A DNA stretch of 64,000 bases, taken from positions 8,450,390 to 8,514,389 of the forward strand of contig NZ_LT985361.1 in the NCBI RefSeq assembly GCF_900269665.1, given 5' to 3'. The DNA is from Nocardia suismassiliense (GTDB taxonomy: Bacteria > Actinomycetota > Actinomycetes > Mycobacteriales > Mycobacteriaceae). Made by a program: the position numbers and the translations under genes. Positions 1 to 8,076 of the stretch are shown here, piece by piece; the stretch's first letter is position 1, and each line of letters starts with the position of its first letter. The notes below the pieces were generated by a model. That model saw nothing but the letters and a program-made list of their open reading frames with translations, was not told where the DNA came from and made no database searches.

Positions 1-640
1 CGACACCTTCGGCGAGGCGCAGACTGGCGCCACCGACGGGCACGCCGTCGATGCGAGCGAGCGAACCGGTGAAGCCGTCGGCGGCGGCCATGTCGCGCAT
101 GGCATCGTCGAGGATCTCGCGCGGAAAGTCCTCGTTCGATGCGACACCCTGGGTGTCGGGAGTGGCGAACCCGTCGATCATGACCTCGAGCCAGGTCTCG
201 AAGTCTTCGGTGCGGACTGCCGAAACCTCCACTCCGTCAGCGCGATTCGCCTGCCTGTCCGCTTCGAGGCGCAGGCCGAGCACGTTCTCGAAGCCGGTCA
301 GCAGGTAACCGCGGCGGGTCAGGCGCTCCACGACGCTCGGATCGGCTAGGGTCGACACCTCGAACTGCACCGGTGCGTCGCGCTCGGCATAGGCCTGCTC
401 CACCGCGTCCAGCGTGCTGTCGTCGAAGTCGTCGCCCATGCCGACGCCGACGACCTTGTCGAGCGGCGAGGCCGCGCCTGCCCACACCGCGAGCCCGCTG
501 CCGATGGGCTGCAACAGCACGTTCTCCTGCGGGTTGCGCCGCGCGGCGGCACGGGCGCCCTCGGCCATCAAGGAGCGATCGGCGCGCTCGACGCGCGCCG
601 CCAGGTCCGTTCCCGCGAAAAGGCTCAGTTCAGTCGACAT
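1..640 (-). CDS. GNAT family N-acetyltransferase (partial, runs off left edge)
   Basis: The reading frame opens with ATG at 638-640 and stays open to base 1, giving about 213 visible residues; the C-terminus lies outside the window. Residues read like a two-lobe GNAT protein: an N-terminal lobe with a GMGDDFD stretch and QPIGSGLAVW, then a segment on changing a name-poor loop to FVASNEDFP-like text and a final strand GSLARIDGVPVGGASLRL, which matches the GNAT beta4 substrate/acetyl-CoA strand followed by the acceptor loop. The family transfers acetyl groups from acetyl-CoA to small amines or proteins; the substrate cannot be told. It lies 48 bp downstream of the membrane-protein gene on the same strand, so co-transcription is possible. 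The acetyl-CoA binding loop itself is beyond the edge, so the call rests on the visible half. Confidence 0.75.
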   Translation of the reverse strand, partial: MSTELSLFAGTDLAARVERADRSLMAEGARAAARRNPQENVLLQPIGSGLAVWAGAASPLDKVVGVGMGDDFDDSTLDAVEQAYAERDAPVQFEVSTLADPSVVERLTRRGYLLTGFENVLGLRLEADRQANRADGVEVSAVRTEDFETWLEVMIDGFATPDTQGVASNEDFPREILDDAMRDMAAADGFTGSLARIDGVPVGGASLRLAEGV

Positions 641-688
641 GGCTGCATTCCTACCAGGGGGAACGAGCCGGGCGACACTGCTTTTACC

Positions 689-1285
689 TCAGCCGACGCC
701 ACGATGCGCAGGCGACGACGCTGCGGTTTCGTCAGCGGTGCTGCCGAGCGGGAGCACCGACACGAGCATGCCGACACCCGCCAGTGGAATCAGATCCAGG
801 GTGATCATCGGCGACAAGGTGCTGATCGCCATCAGCACCGGACTCCACCACCGCAGTCGCCCGGCCCGTACCAGCAGGATGGTCAGCACGATCAGGCCGA
901 CGAAGAACAGCGGCGGCCCCACGAGGTAGAACGCCGGACGCACACCGGGGATGTCCGAGAACGCATTGCTCAGCCGGGACATTTCGGCCTTGTCCGCAGC
1001 CTGAGCCGCGAACGCGACGTCCGCCACGAACTGAACGATCGTCGTCGCCAAGCCGATCAAGGTGACGGCTATCGCGCTGTTGCGCACGGCATTCGACGGC
1101 AGCAGCCGCCCCATACCCAGCACCGCGGGCACGAACAGCACCATGCCGATCAGCCCGACGATATGCGCGATCTGCCAATCGAGCCCCGGTCCGTACCTGC
1201 CGTCCGCCCGGCCGACGAGCCGGATCACGCCGTATCCGGAGAAGAACAGTGGTGCGGCGAACAGCAGCACTCCAGGGGATTTCAC
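689..1285 (-). CDS. Multi-pass membrane protein, unknown function
   Basis: A 198-residue protein starting with GTG at 1283-1285. It is strongly hydrophobic, with about five membrane segments: residues 5-20, 38-60, 70-95, 118-142 and 147-182. A short soluble loop between segments three and four (residues 95-115) holds the only long charged stretch. No catalytic motif is visible. The protein resembles the DUF4386-like or generic actinobacterial integral membrane proteins in size and layout, but I do not recognise a specific family. It is followed closely by the GNAT gene on the same strand and preceded by the P450 gene, also on the minus strand with an 87-bp gap. Confidence 0.6.
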   Translation of the reverse strand: MKSPGVLLFAAPLFFSGYGVIRLVGRADGRYGPGLDWQIAHIVGLIGMVLFVPAVLGMGRLLPSNAVRNSAIAVTLIGLATTIVQFVADVAFAAQAADKAEMSRLSNAFSDIPGVRPAFYLVGPPLFFVGLIVLTILLVRAGRLRWWSPVLMAISTLSPMITLDLIPLAGVGMLVSVLPLGSTADETAASSPAHRGVG

Positions 1286-1372
1286 GATCCAAGCTTGGCA
1301 GGGCCGGGCCGTGCGGGGCCTCCGGGAAAACCCCTGGTTCCCGAATCAGGGTGGCGCCGCAGGCATTCCAGG

Positions 1373-2620
1373 CTACGGCTGCGGTATCGGGGCGGACTCC
1401 GGGAAGATGGCCGGGAGGGCGGTCAGCGCTCGATGGAACGGACCGGGACGCCAGGTCAGGTCAGTGGCTGGCACCGCGAGGCGGACTTCGGGTAGCGCGT
1501 CGAGCAGTTGGTCGATCGCGTCCTGGGCGATCAGATAGGCCAACGAGCTGGCGGGGCAGACGTGCGGCCCGGTGCCGAACGCGAGATGAGAACGGTTGCC
1601 CGCGTACTGGTTCGCGCTGATCGCCGGGTCGGTGTTGCAGGCGGCCATGCTGATCACCACCGGCTGATGCGCGGGCAACCAGACATCGTCGATGAGGATC
1701 GGCTGTCTCGGGAAACTGATGCAGAAGTTCGCCATCGGTGGGTCGTTGAACAGCACCTCGTCGAGTGCGTCGCGGGTGGACAGGCTGCCGCCGAGCACGC
1801 TGCCGCCGAAGCGCTCGTCGGTCAGGATCAGCAGCAGAGTGTTGACGATCAGGTTCTGTTGCGGCTCGATGCCCGCGCCGTAAAGCGTGGCCAGCTGATG
1901 CACCATTTCGGTGTCGGTGAGCCCGGCGGGATGCTGCAGCATGCGCGTGGTGATGTCGTCGCCCGGCTCGGCCCGCTTCAGCTGGATCAGTTCCAGCAGC
2001 GCGCCGATGAGCATCTTGTTGCCCTGGTCGGCGTCGATGCCTTCGAAGATCGCCGCCATGCCGGTCGCGGCCTGCTGGGCGATCTCGGCCGGACAGCCGA
2101 GCATGGCGTTCAGCACGGCGAAGGCGAGCGGAAAAGCGTACTGGCGGACCAGATCCGCCGACCCGTCCGCGCAGAACGCATTGATCAGTGGAATTGCGAC
2201 TTCGGCCACGGTGTCGTGCAGGCGGTACTGATCGACCTTGTCGAGGCCCGCGATATTGGTTTGCCGATAGCGGGCGTGCTCGGCGCCCGCATTGCGTAAT
2301 GCGTTGGGCCGCCACTGCATCATCGGCAGCACCGGGCAATCGGCCGGCACGCTGCGCTGCCAGGTACGCGGGTCGGCCGGAAAATGGTCGGGATCATTGA
2401 AGATCCGCACTGCGGTGTAATAGCCGATCACCAGCGTGGCGGGCACCCCCGCCGCCAATTCCACCGGCACCAGTGACCCGTACTGCGCACGCATCTTCCG
2501 ATATGCGCCGTGCGGATCCGCCGCGAACTCCGGTGCGTGCAACGACACCCGCGGCCCGTCGGTGTCGATCGGCGAACCGGGCACGGCCCGGTGGTGCGCG
2601 GTGGGTGGGGGCTGCGTCAT
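1373..2620 (-). CDS. Cytochrome P450, CYP157-like, without the ExxR arginine
   Basis: A 415-residue protein of normal bacterial P450 length. The haem-thiolate loop is clear at residues 348-357 (FGTGPHVCPA, with the ligand Cys355). The I-helix reads YGAGIEPQQN (247-256), so the usual acid-Thr pair is absent. In the K-helix, where other P450s have E-x-x-R, this protein reads DEVLFNDPP (287-295): Glu288 is present but the arginine position is Phe291. Loss of ExxR is documented for the Streptomyces CYP157 family, whose members often sit in conservons; the DPDHFPADPR text around residue 76 also fits that group. Role is presumably oxidation of a small molecule with ferredoxin partners encoded elsewhere, since none is adjacent. 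Whether it turns over substrate is not evident from sequence. Confidence 0.9.
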   Translation of the reverse strand: MTQPPPTAHHRAVPGSPIDTDGPRVSLHAPEFAADPHGAYRKMRAQYGSLVPVELAAGVPATLVIGYYTAVRIFNDPDHFPADPRTWQRSVPADCPVLPMMQWRPNALRNAGAEHARYRQTNIAGLDKVDQYRLHDTVAEVAIPLINAFCADGSADLVRQYAFPLAFAVLNAMLGCPAEIAQQAATGMAAIFEGIDADQGNKMLIGALLELIQLKRAEPGDDITTRMLQHPAGLTDTEMVHQLATLYGAGIEPQQNLIVNTLLLILTDERFGGSVLGGSLSTRDALDEVLFNDPPMANFCISFPRQPILIDDVWLPAHQPVVISMAACNTDPAISANQYAGNRSHLAFGTGPHVCPASSLAYLIAQDAIDQLLDALPEVRLAVPATDLTWRPGPFHRALTALPAIFPESAPIPQP

Positions 2621-2850
2621 CGCAAAAAACTCCAGGCGGTCGAACTACGAACTCCGTGAGCCTATGCAGCCGTGGGAGCGCATGTGCCGAAATCCGCCGG
2701 GTCGAACTCGAAACGTTTTCGCGCCACTCCGCCAACATGTTTGCCACTCATTCGCCGCAATGGTTCCATGAAGCGGCGAGACCTGGTGACGGGATTGGCA
2801 GTCGATTTGCCGAGTAGCTCAATTGTGCTGGCGAAAGGAGCCGTCCCGCG
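2621..2850. promoter_or_regulatory. Divergent intergenic region between P450 and lipase genes
   Basis: This 230-bp gap separates two divergently transcribed genes and must hold both promoters. A ribosome binding site AAGGAG lies about ten bases before the lipase ATG. I see no clear operator or riboswitch. Confidence 0.4.
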
Positions 2851-3786
2851 ATGCGTGCGCGCGATTCAGGTCGATACTGCCGAGGAATCGGCTTCACCGT
2901 GGCGCTCACGATCGCGGGAATGGTCGCCGCCACTCCCGCTTTCGCCGAGGTGACCGAGGACGGAAGTATCGCACCGACGGGGGCCAACGATTGGTCTTGC
3001 GTGCCGCAGGCGACCCGACCGGAGCCGGTGGTGCTCGTGCACGGCACCTGGGGTAATCAGAACTCCTGGGACACGCTGGCGCCACAGTTGAAAGCCCTTG
3101 GCGTGTGCGTGTTTTCGCTCAATTACGGGCATGCCCCGTTCAGCGTTCGCGGCGCGGCGCCCGGCGTTTTCGGCACCGCCGATATTCGCACGTCGGCCAA
3201 GGAACTCGGGGATTTCATCGATCGGGTGCGTGCGGTTACCGGTGCGGCGAAAGTCGATATCGTCGCGCATTCGCAAGGCGGGCCACTGACCCGGCAGTAC
3301 CTACGGTTCGAAGGCGGGGCGTCTCGCGGCGACCCGGCGCGCAACAAGGTCGATGACCTGGTCACCATCGCCGCCACCCACCACGGCACCACGGCCGACG
3401 GGCTCGGCCACCTCCTACCCTCGGGCAGCGCGGCCGGTATCGCGGACGCGCTGATCGCCAGGGTGCTCGGTACCGCCGCGGCGCAACAGTTGACCGGCAG
3501 CGAATTCATCCGCACGCTCAATGCCGCGGGCGACACCGAACCCGGCGTGCAGTACACGGCGATCGCCAGCCGGGTGGATCGCGTGGTCACCCCGCCCGAA
3601 GCGACTTTTCTGCGCGCCGGCCGGAATGCGACCGTCGAGAATTTCTGGGTGCAAGACGTATGCCCCACCGATACTTTCCACCACGGCATCCTCCCCGACT
3701 CCCCCGCCGTCGCGTTTCTCGTGCACCGAGCCCTCGGCCTGCCTTACGCCGGCGATCCCTGCCCCGCGCCAGACGCGCTGAATTAG
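2851..3786 (+). CDS. Secreted class 2 lipase / triacylglycerol esterase
   Basis: A 311-residue alpha/beta hydrolase. Residues 1-32 form a signal peptide: basic start, hydrophobic core FTVALTIAGMVAA, and an Ala-x-Ala cleavage site (ATPAFA). The oxyanion motif VLVHGTWG is at about residues 61-68. The nucleophile elbow AHSQGG places the catalytic Ser near residue 139. A conserved acid lies in ASRVDRVV and the likely catalytic His in DTFHHGILPDSP near the C-terminus. Cysteine pairs suggest disulfides outside the cell. This matches the secreted class 2 lipases (PF01674) of Nocardia and Mycobacterium, which hydrolyse acylglycerols or other esters in the envelope or medium. ATG at 2851 is preceded by AAGGAG. 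The gene stands alone; the next gene runs convergently. Confidence 0.88.
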   Translation: MRARDSGRYCRGIGFTVALTIAGMVAATPAFAEVTEDGSIAPTGANDWSCVPQATRPEPVVLVHGTWGNQNSWDTLAPQLKALGVCVFSLNYGHAPFSVRGAAPGVFGTADIRTSAKELGDFIDRVRAVTGAAKVDIVAHSQGGPLTRQYLRFEGGASRGDPARNKVDDLVTIAATHHGTTADGLGHLLPSGSAAGIADALIARVLGTAAAQQLTGSEFIRTLNAAGDTEPGVQYTAIASRVDRVVTPPEATFLRAGRNATVENFWVQDVCPTDTFHHGILPDSPAVAFLVHRALGLPYAGDPCPAPDALN

Positions 3787-3944
3787 CAGCCACCGGAATC
3801 ACCATGGCGACGGCGCACGGGGAAGCGCAATTGGCCGATGTCACGATCCACGCCGTGGACGGCTCCGTCGGCTACCCGACGACCTTGGCGGCTGATCATT
3901 CGCACGCCCCGAGCGCGGGCCTTTTGTTGTTCTGCGAGAGCCAA

Positions 3945-4535
3945 TTACACGCAGTACTCGCAGGTGCCGTTGGCGGGCAGCTGGATGAAGCACTGCGCGC
4001 ACACCGCCGCGCGGGTCGGCTGCGGCTTGGTCTCCGCCTGCGCGGCGCTGCTCGGCGCGCGGCGGCCGGCCACCTTGGGCGTGAGCGGCGGGACCGCCCT
4101 GTCGGCAGGCATCGCGGCGCCGTAGAACTGGTAGCACTGCCAGCGCGCGTAAGCAGCGTGCAGTTCCATATCATCCGGAATCGGCAGGCCGGCCAGCTCG
4201 AGCACGTACTTGTAGGTGTCGCCGACCGTGTGGTTCTGCCGCACGCAGAGCGCGGTGAGCGGTGGCTCCCCCGCACCGTGGCAGCGGCGGGCGATCTTGC
4301 GCAGAATCGCGTCCATCCAGGTCCGGGTGGGCGCGCCGGTGTGCACGCCGGACACCTCCTGCACCCGCTCGGCCAGCTCCGCGACGGTGATGAAATGCCC
4401 GTACCCGGTGGCGATCTCGGCCAGTTCCGCGTGCGCGGCCAGCGCCCACGCCACTGTCGCCTCACGCAACGACACCGCGGCGCCGTCACCCGCCCGCCAT
4501 GCTCCCGCCGTTGTGGGTACCGAATTCCTGATCAC
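3945..4535 (-). CDS. Conserved hypothetical protein with C-terminal zinc-ribbon
   Basis: A 196-residue soluble protein starting at GTG (4533-4535). The N-terminal 120 residues are mostly helical and contain a conserved-looking core (GHFITVAELAERVQEV, and KIARRCHGAGEPPLTALCVR). After a Pro/Ala-rich linker the protein ends in CAQCFIQLPANGTCEYCV, two CxxC knuckles that would bind one zinc. I do not know a function. The helical core plus zinc ribbon would suit nucleic-acid or protein binding, but that is inference only. It faces the lipase gene tail-to-tail and is divergent from the DUF3237 gene. Confidence 0.65.
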   Translation of the reverse strand: MIRNSVPTTAGAWRAGDGAAVSLREATVAWALAAHAELAEIATGYGHFITVAELAERVQEVSGVHTGAPTRTWMDAILRKIARRCHGAGEPPLTALCVRQNHTVGDTYKYVLELAGLPIPDDMELHAAYARWQCYQFYGAAMPADRAVPPLTPKVAGRRAPSSAAQAETKPQPTRAAVCAQCFIQLPANGTCEYCV

Positions 4536-4645
4536 CCGATCAAGTTAACGCGTGGGGCCGGGAAAAGACGAATGCCCGAGCGGATCTGCGCCGCGGCACC
4601 AGCGCGGTCGCCAACTGCCATGTCCAGCAGGTCAGCTGCCACCTC

Positions 4646-4674
4646 TTGACTATACATACGGTCGACCGTACTTT
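4646..4674 (+). promoter_or_regulatory. Leaderless promoter of the DUF3237 gene, with operator-like palindrome
   Basis: TTGACT at 4646-4651 and TACTTT at 4669-4674 are separated by exactly 17 bases and form a SigA-type promoter. Transcription should begin about 7 bases after the -10, which is the GTG start codon at 4681, so the mRNA would be leaderless. Within the spacer lies the perfect 14-bp palindrome TACGGTCGACCGTA (4657-4670). A repressor bound there would block the promoter; the shape suits a TetR-family dimer, but no regulator gene is adjacent. Confidence 0.6.
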
Positions 4675-4680
4675 TGAATT

Positions 4681-5205
4681 GTGACTACCGACACCGGCCA
4701 GAGCCGAGACATGACCTTCGATTCGCGAGCAAAGGACGTGGGTGCGATCCGGACAACGCACCTGTTCGACCTGGTCGTCGATCTGAACCCGCCGTTGGAT
4801 ATCGGTGCGGGACCGTTCGGGCGGCGGATTCTGTTCGGCGCGGCGGGCGGATCGTTCGCCGGCGCGAAGCTGCGCGGCGAAGTGGTGCCGGGCGGCGGGG
4901 ATTGGACACTGTTCCGGCCGGACCGGTCCATGACGGTGGATGTCCGGCTCACGCTGCGCACCCATGACGACGCCTTGATTCACGTGGCCTACGGGGGACG
5001 GTGGACCGTCCGGCCCGAACTGCGCGATGCCATAGCCGATCCCGTCGAGAGTCGCCGGATCGACCCGGCCGACTACTACTTTCGGACGGCCCCGCTCTTC
5101 GAGACCGGGGCGGAGCAGTACGCGTGGCTCAACGACATCGTCTGCGTCGGCTCGGGGTATCTGATCGAGGGTGGCGTTGCTTACCAAGTCTCCCAGGTGC
5201 TTTGA
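4681..5205 (+). CDS. DUF3237 domain-containing protein
   Basis: A 174-residue cytoplasmic protein without signal peptide. The region from LFDLVVDLNPPLDIG to YFRTAPLFETGAEQYAWLND spans almost the whole protein and matches the DUF3237 beta-barrel fold: the G-R-R glycine-rich strand (GPFGRRILFGAAGGSFAG), the GGGDW turn, the D-V-R-L-T-L-R-T strand and the YFRT-PLFETG signature. The fold has been placed near allene-oxide-cyclase-like barrels, but no activity is firmly established for this branch. GTG at 4681 is chosen because it coincides with the predicted transcription start; an ATG at 4711 would remove ten poorly conserved residues. The gene is a single unit closed by the hairpin at 5208-5248. 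Confidence 0.8.
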   Translation: MTTDTGQSRDMTFDSRAKDVGAIRTTHLFDLVVDLNPPLDIGAGPFGRRILFGAAGGSFAGAKLRGEVVPGGGDWTLFRPDRSMTVDVRLTLRTHDDALIHVAYGGRWTVRPELRDAIADPVESRRIDPADYYFRTAPLFETGAEQYAWLNDIVCVGSGYLIEGGVAYQVSQVL

Positions 5206-5207
5206 CG

Positions 5208-5248
5208 CGAGAACGGCGAACGCGCAGCGTGCGCATTCGCCGTTCTCG
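5208..5248. terminator. Bidirectional hairpin terminator
   Basis: Perfect 13-bp inverted repeat (5208-5220 and 5236-5248, arms CGAGAACGGCGAA and TTCGCCGTTCTCG) with a 15-base loop. It lies three bases after the DUF3237 stop and just before the stop of the convergent secreted-protein gene, so it serves both. Confidence 0.75.
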
Positions 5249-5264
5249 TTCGACTACCGGTAAC

Positions 5265-5738
5265 TCAGTACACGGTGAACGTTGTTTCGCTGGGGGTGTG
5301 CGGGAAATTGGTGTTGATCGTGAACGCCACCTGGCCGCGGCCCGTCACCAACCGGAGGTTGCCGTTTTGCGGGGCGGTCCAGAAGAACGGCGTGCCTTTA
5401 CCGCCGCCGAGGAATACCGAGCCCGAGCCGCTTGCTCCGGTATCGAGATTCCGCCAGTCGACGACCGCGGTGACCGAACACCACGGCGCCGGAATACCGA
5501 ATACCTTCAGCCAGCCCTTCAATTGCAGGTCGACCGTTCCCGGTACATCGCCGTCCGGATATACATTGCCCGTGGCCCATACATCGCCGGCGCAGCCGAT
5601 TCCATCGGCGCCGGTCGAGGTCATCGGCAAGCTGACTCCCACATAATTCGATGCGGAGGCGGGGGCACTCGCGCCGATGAGCGCCGCGATTGCGACGACG
5701 GCAACGGCCGATAGCTTGCCGAGTTGTTTGAATGGCAT
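5265..5738 (-). CDS. Small secreted protein, unknown function
   Basis: A 157-residue protein if it starts at ATG 5736-5738, which has a GGAAGG ribosome binding site nine bases upstream; a longer frame reaches 5783 but lacks a binding site. Residues 1-29 are a signal peptide (MPFKQLGKLS, hydrophobic run VAVVAIAALIGA, cleavage after APASA). The mature part is rich in beta-strand residues, with two cysteines (GIGCAGD and APWCSV) likely forming a disulfide, and glycine-rich turns. It looks like a small secreted all-beta protein common in Nocardia; no enzyme motif is visible. Confidence 0.7.
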   Translation of the reverse strand: MPFKQLGKLSAVAVVAIAALIGASAPASASNYVGVSLPMTSTGADGIGCAGDVWATGNVYPDGDVPGTVDLQLKGWLKVFGIPAPWCSVTAVVDWRNLDTGASGSGSVFLGGGKGTPFFWTAPQNGNLRLVTGRGQVAFTINTNFPHTPSETTFTVY

Positions 5739-5940
5739 TTCTGCAACCTTCCAACGATGGTGGTGTGCTCGCGCATAGTGCAATGCGAGTTTTGCGAGAC
5801 GAGATCGGTACGGCAGCGTGCGTAACGATACGTAAGCAACTACGGGGATATCGAAATTCGTCCTCGGCCGTTACTTGGTGAGCGAGACCGCAGCCCGAAC
5901 GGGAGCCCAGGGGGTTGGGCAAGGCCTTCGGCTCGAGGCC

Positions 5941-5976
5941 GGTGCGGGTGCGGGTGCGGGTGCGGGTGCGGGTGCG
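5941..5976. repeat. Tandem repeat (GGTGCG)x6
   Basis: Six perfect uninterrupted copies of the hexamer GGTGCG. It lies in non-coding DNA between divergent secreted-protein genes and could vary in copy number by slippage. Confidence 0.9.
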
Positions 5977-6252
5977 GGGCCAAGGGGTTCGTGGGCTGAC
6001 GACGCCGAGCGCTCAGGGCGTCGAGCCAGCCGTGCGTTCAGCTCCAGACCGGCCCTTGGCGGAAGCCGCGGGTCGAGGCCCGCGACCGGCATATGCATCG
6101 ACGCACGAATCTTTCAATTATGCGTATAACTTATCAAAGATACTGATGCCTGTTTATTAAATCCAGGCTTAAGTCTATTTATAGAATGGCTAACCCTTCC
6201 GCCTGTCACTAATCGCTTAACCTACACTTTCGGCTGGGAAGTGGGAATGCGA

Positions 6253-6298
6253 GCAGGCAAGTGAGACCGATCCGTTATAGACACGGTCGAGCGCCTGC
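6253..6298 (+). other. Possible structured leader of the M23 peptidase mRNA
   Basis: Two nested stems are visible: GCAGGC (6253-6258) with GCCTGC (6293-6298), and inside them GACCG (6265-6269) with CGGTC (6284-6288), around a 14-base loop. It does not match the c-di-AMP ydaO riboswitch consensus that precedes many actinobacterial cell-wall hydrolases. It may be a leader hairpin or nothing. Confidence 0.25.
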
Positions 6299-6378
6299 CG
6301 AGCACTGCTGAGCGCCGCCCGGCCGCTCAGAAGTCGCGTCGCCTTTTTCCGATACGGAGCTACGACACCTCGTTCGGC

Positions 6379-8028
6379 GTGTCGAAAATACGCGACCCCA
6401 CCTGCCCGGCCGGCCGTTTCGGCCTATCGATCGATGACACGACCGACGAAGAAAGTTGCCTTACATTGAGATCGCTTGATCCACGCCTCCGCAGAGGTTG
6501 GATATTCCCCGGTGCAGTCACCACACTCGTCATCGCCACCGTCGTCGGCCTGGCGGTGACCATCGGCCCGGTCAGCGCGCAACCGGCCACCGATGGTCCC
6601 GACGGCCTCGACGACGCGATCAGCGACAGCCTCGTCACACAGCAGGTGGAAGACGCCACCGAGAAGCCACCCGTCGTCGACCGCATGCGCAGCGACGGCG
6701 AATGGGTCTTCGGCGCCGCGACCGTCCCCCAGGACAGCGAGAGCGAGGACCCGCCGAAGTCGACGCTGTATGTCGCGAAACACGAGGACGGAGATTGGGA
6801 AGTCGCCCTCGAAGGCACCCCCGAATTCGGCCACATGGTCAGTGCCGCACCGGAATCGGTGGTCAGTGGTGGCGAGAAGGCGACCTTGACCGCCGCCGCT
6901 ACCGCCCAGCCCCGGTCGGCGAATTCCTCGCTCTCGCTACCGTGGAAGCAGGGCCAGAGCTGGTACATGGGCGGTGGGCCGCACGGCATCAGCGGCAGCA
7001 GCCGACCGTACAACTCGCTGGACTTCAACGGTGGTGACGGTCGGGTGACCGCCCCGGCGTCGGGTCGCATCTACAAGACGTGCGTCCGCAACGGCAGCGC
7101 CGAGGTGAAAATCGTTCACAACAACGGCTTTACCACCTCCTACTACCACATGACCGACATCATCGGCGCCGCCGACGGCACCGAGATCACCGCGGGCACC
7201 TACCTCGGCCGCACCGGCACCCAACTGCCGTGCGGCGGCTTCGCCAGCGGTGCGCATGTGCACATGTCGCTGTACAAGGGTTCGCAGCCGGTGCCCGTCA
7301 ACGGAGTCACCCTCGGCGGCTGGACATTCCGGGAAGGTCCCGATGCCTACGGCGGGTACGCCGAGCACGAAGGTGAGCGGGTGCGCGCCGGCGGCAGGTT
7401 GGTCAACTACGGCGGCGGTGACAACTCGAATCCGCCGACCCCGCCGAAGCCGACCGACCCCAAACCGACCACACCCCCGAAGCCGACCGAACCCAAACCA
7501 CCGAAGCCGACCGACCCTAAGCCGACGACACCGCCGAAGCCCACGACCCCGCCCAAACCGAGCGAACCCAAGCCACCGAAGCCCGATCCCACCTTGGCCA
7601 AGGGTGTTGTGCGCCCCCATCCCGATCGAAATCGCAAGGTGAACCTGCGTTCCGGCCCCGGCACCCAGCATTCGGTTGTCGGTGGGGTCCGCGACGGTGA
7701 GGTCCTGACCATCGCCTGCACCGCCCGCGGTGGCCGGCTCAACGGCAAATGGGGCAGCACCGACCTGTGGAACAAACTCGACAACGGCAAATGGATCAGT
7801 GACGGCTTCCTCGAAACCGGAAGCAATGGACCGGTAGCACCCGCCTGCCAAGAGTCCGGACCTCCTGCCCCCAGCCACCCGCATACCGGGACGGATGGCG
7901 AAGCCGACGACAACGAAGCGCCGGAAGACAGTGCGCCCGAAGAAGAATGGTCCGACGGCGACTGGCCGGACGACGAGTGGTCCGACGGCGACTGGTGGCT
8001 CGACGATTGGTGGTCCGACGGCGAATGA
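6379..8028 (+). CDS. Secreted M23 (LasA-type) peptidase with Pro-rich linker, SH3-like domain and acidic Trp-rich tail
   Basis: A 549-residue exported protein. A membrane/signal segment lies at residues 42-66 (FPGAVTTLVIATVVGLAV, cleavage near PVSA). The peptidase domain (about 185-355) carries the LasA/beta-lytic zinc ligands: His in GGGPHGISG, Asp in YNSLDFNGG, and the second His of GAHVHMSLY. It would cut peptide crosslinks of peptidoglycan or glycine-rich peptides outside the cell. Next comes a linker of PPKPTDPKPTT-like repeats (about 355-412), then an SH3-like domain (RKVNLRSGPGTQHSVVG to WISDGFLETG, about 418-485). The last 40 residues are acidic with repeats of WSDGDW/DDEW. The frame opens at GTG 6379; TTG at 6466, giving a shorter signal peptide after a GAAGAAAG site, may be the true start. 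A strong terminator follows. Confidence 0.85.
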   Translation: MSKIRDPTCPAGRFGLSIDDTTDEESCLTLRSLDPRLRRGWIFPGAVTTLVIATVVGLAVTIGPVSAQPATDGPDGLDDAISDSLVTQQVEDATEKPPVVDRMRSDGEWVFGAATVPQDSESEDPPKSTLYVAKHEDGDWEVALEGTPEFGHMVSAAPESVVSGGEKATLTAAATAQPRSANSSLSLPWKQGQSWYMGGGPHGISGSSRPYNSLDFNGGDGRVTAPASGRIYKTCVRNGSAEVKIVHNNGFTTSYYHMTDIIGAADGTEITAGTYLGRTGTQLPCGGFASGAHVHMSLYKGSQPVPVNGVTLGGWTFREGPDAYGGYAEHEGERVRAGGRLVNYGGGDNSNPPTPPKPTDPKPTTPPKPTEPKPPKPTDPKPTTPPKPTTPPKPSEPKPPKPDPTLAKGVVRPHPDRNRKVNLRSGPGTQHSVVGGVRDGEVLTIACTARGGRLNGKWGSTDLWNKLDNGKWISDGFLETGSNGPVAPACQESGPPAPSHPHTGTDGEADDNEAPEDSAPEEEWSDGDWPDDEWSDGDWWLDDWWSDGE

Positions 8029-8039
8029 GGCCGACCCGC

Positions 8040-8076
8040 CACGGTGGAGGCGCAGCCTTAGCGCGCCTCCACCGTG
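8040..8076. terminator. Hairpin terminator after the M23 gene
   Basis: Perfect 14-bp inverted repeat, CACGGTGGAGGCGC (8040-8053) and its complement (8063-8076), loop of nine bases, eleven bases after the stop codon. No T-run follows, as is usual in high-GC actinobacteria. Confidence 0.75.

Larger units (their letters stand above)
5739..6378. other. Long intergenic region with hexanucleotide repeat and AT-rich stretch
   Basis: About 640 bp without a convincing gene. It has a GGTGCG tandem repeat (5941-5976), an unusually AT-rich stretch at about 6095-6190, and then a paired leader element before the M23 peptidase gene. The open frames here are repeat artefacts (Gly-Ala or Arg-Val dipeptide runs). 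Confidence 0.5.

Noticed and set aside
3660-4649. 329-residue plus-strand frame spanning the lipase end and the zinc-ribbon gene
   Set aside because: Arg/Pro-rich shadow composition; overlaps two better supported genes.
5875-6160. Frames with Gly-Ala or Arg-Val runs across the GGTGCG repeat
   Set aside because: They are artefacts of the hexamer repeat; no ribosome site and no protein-like sequence.
6240-6378. c-di-AMP (ydaO) riboswitch upstream of the M23 gene
   Set aside because: The stems present do not carry the ydaO consensus; kept only as a possible leader.
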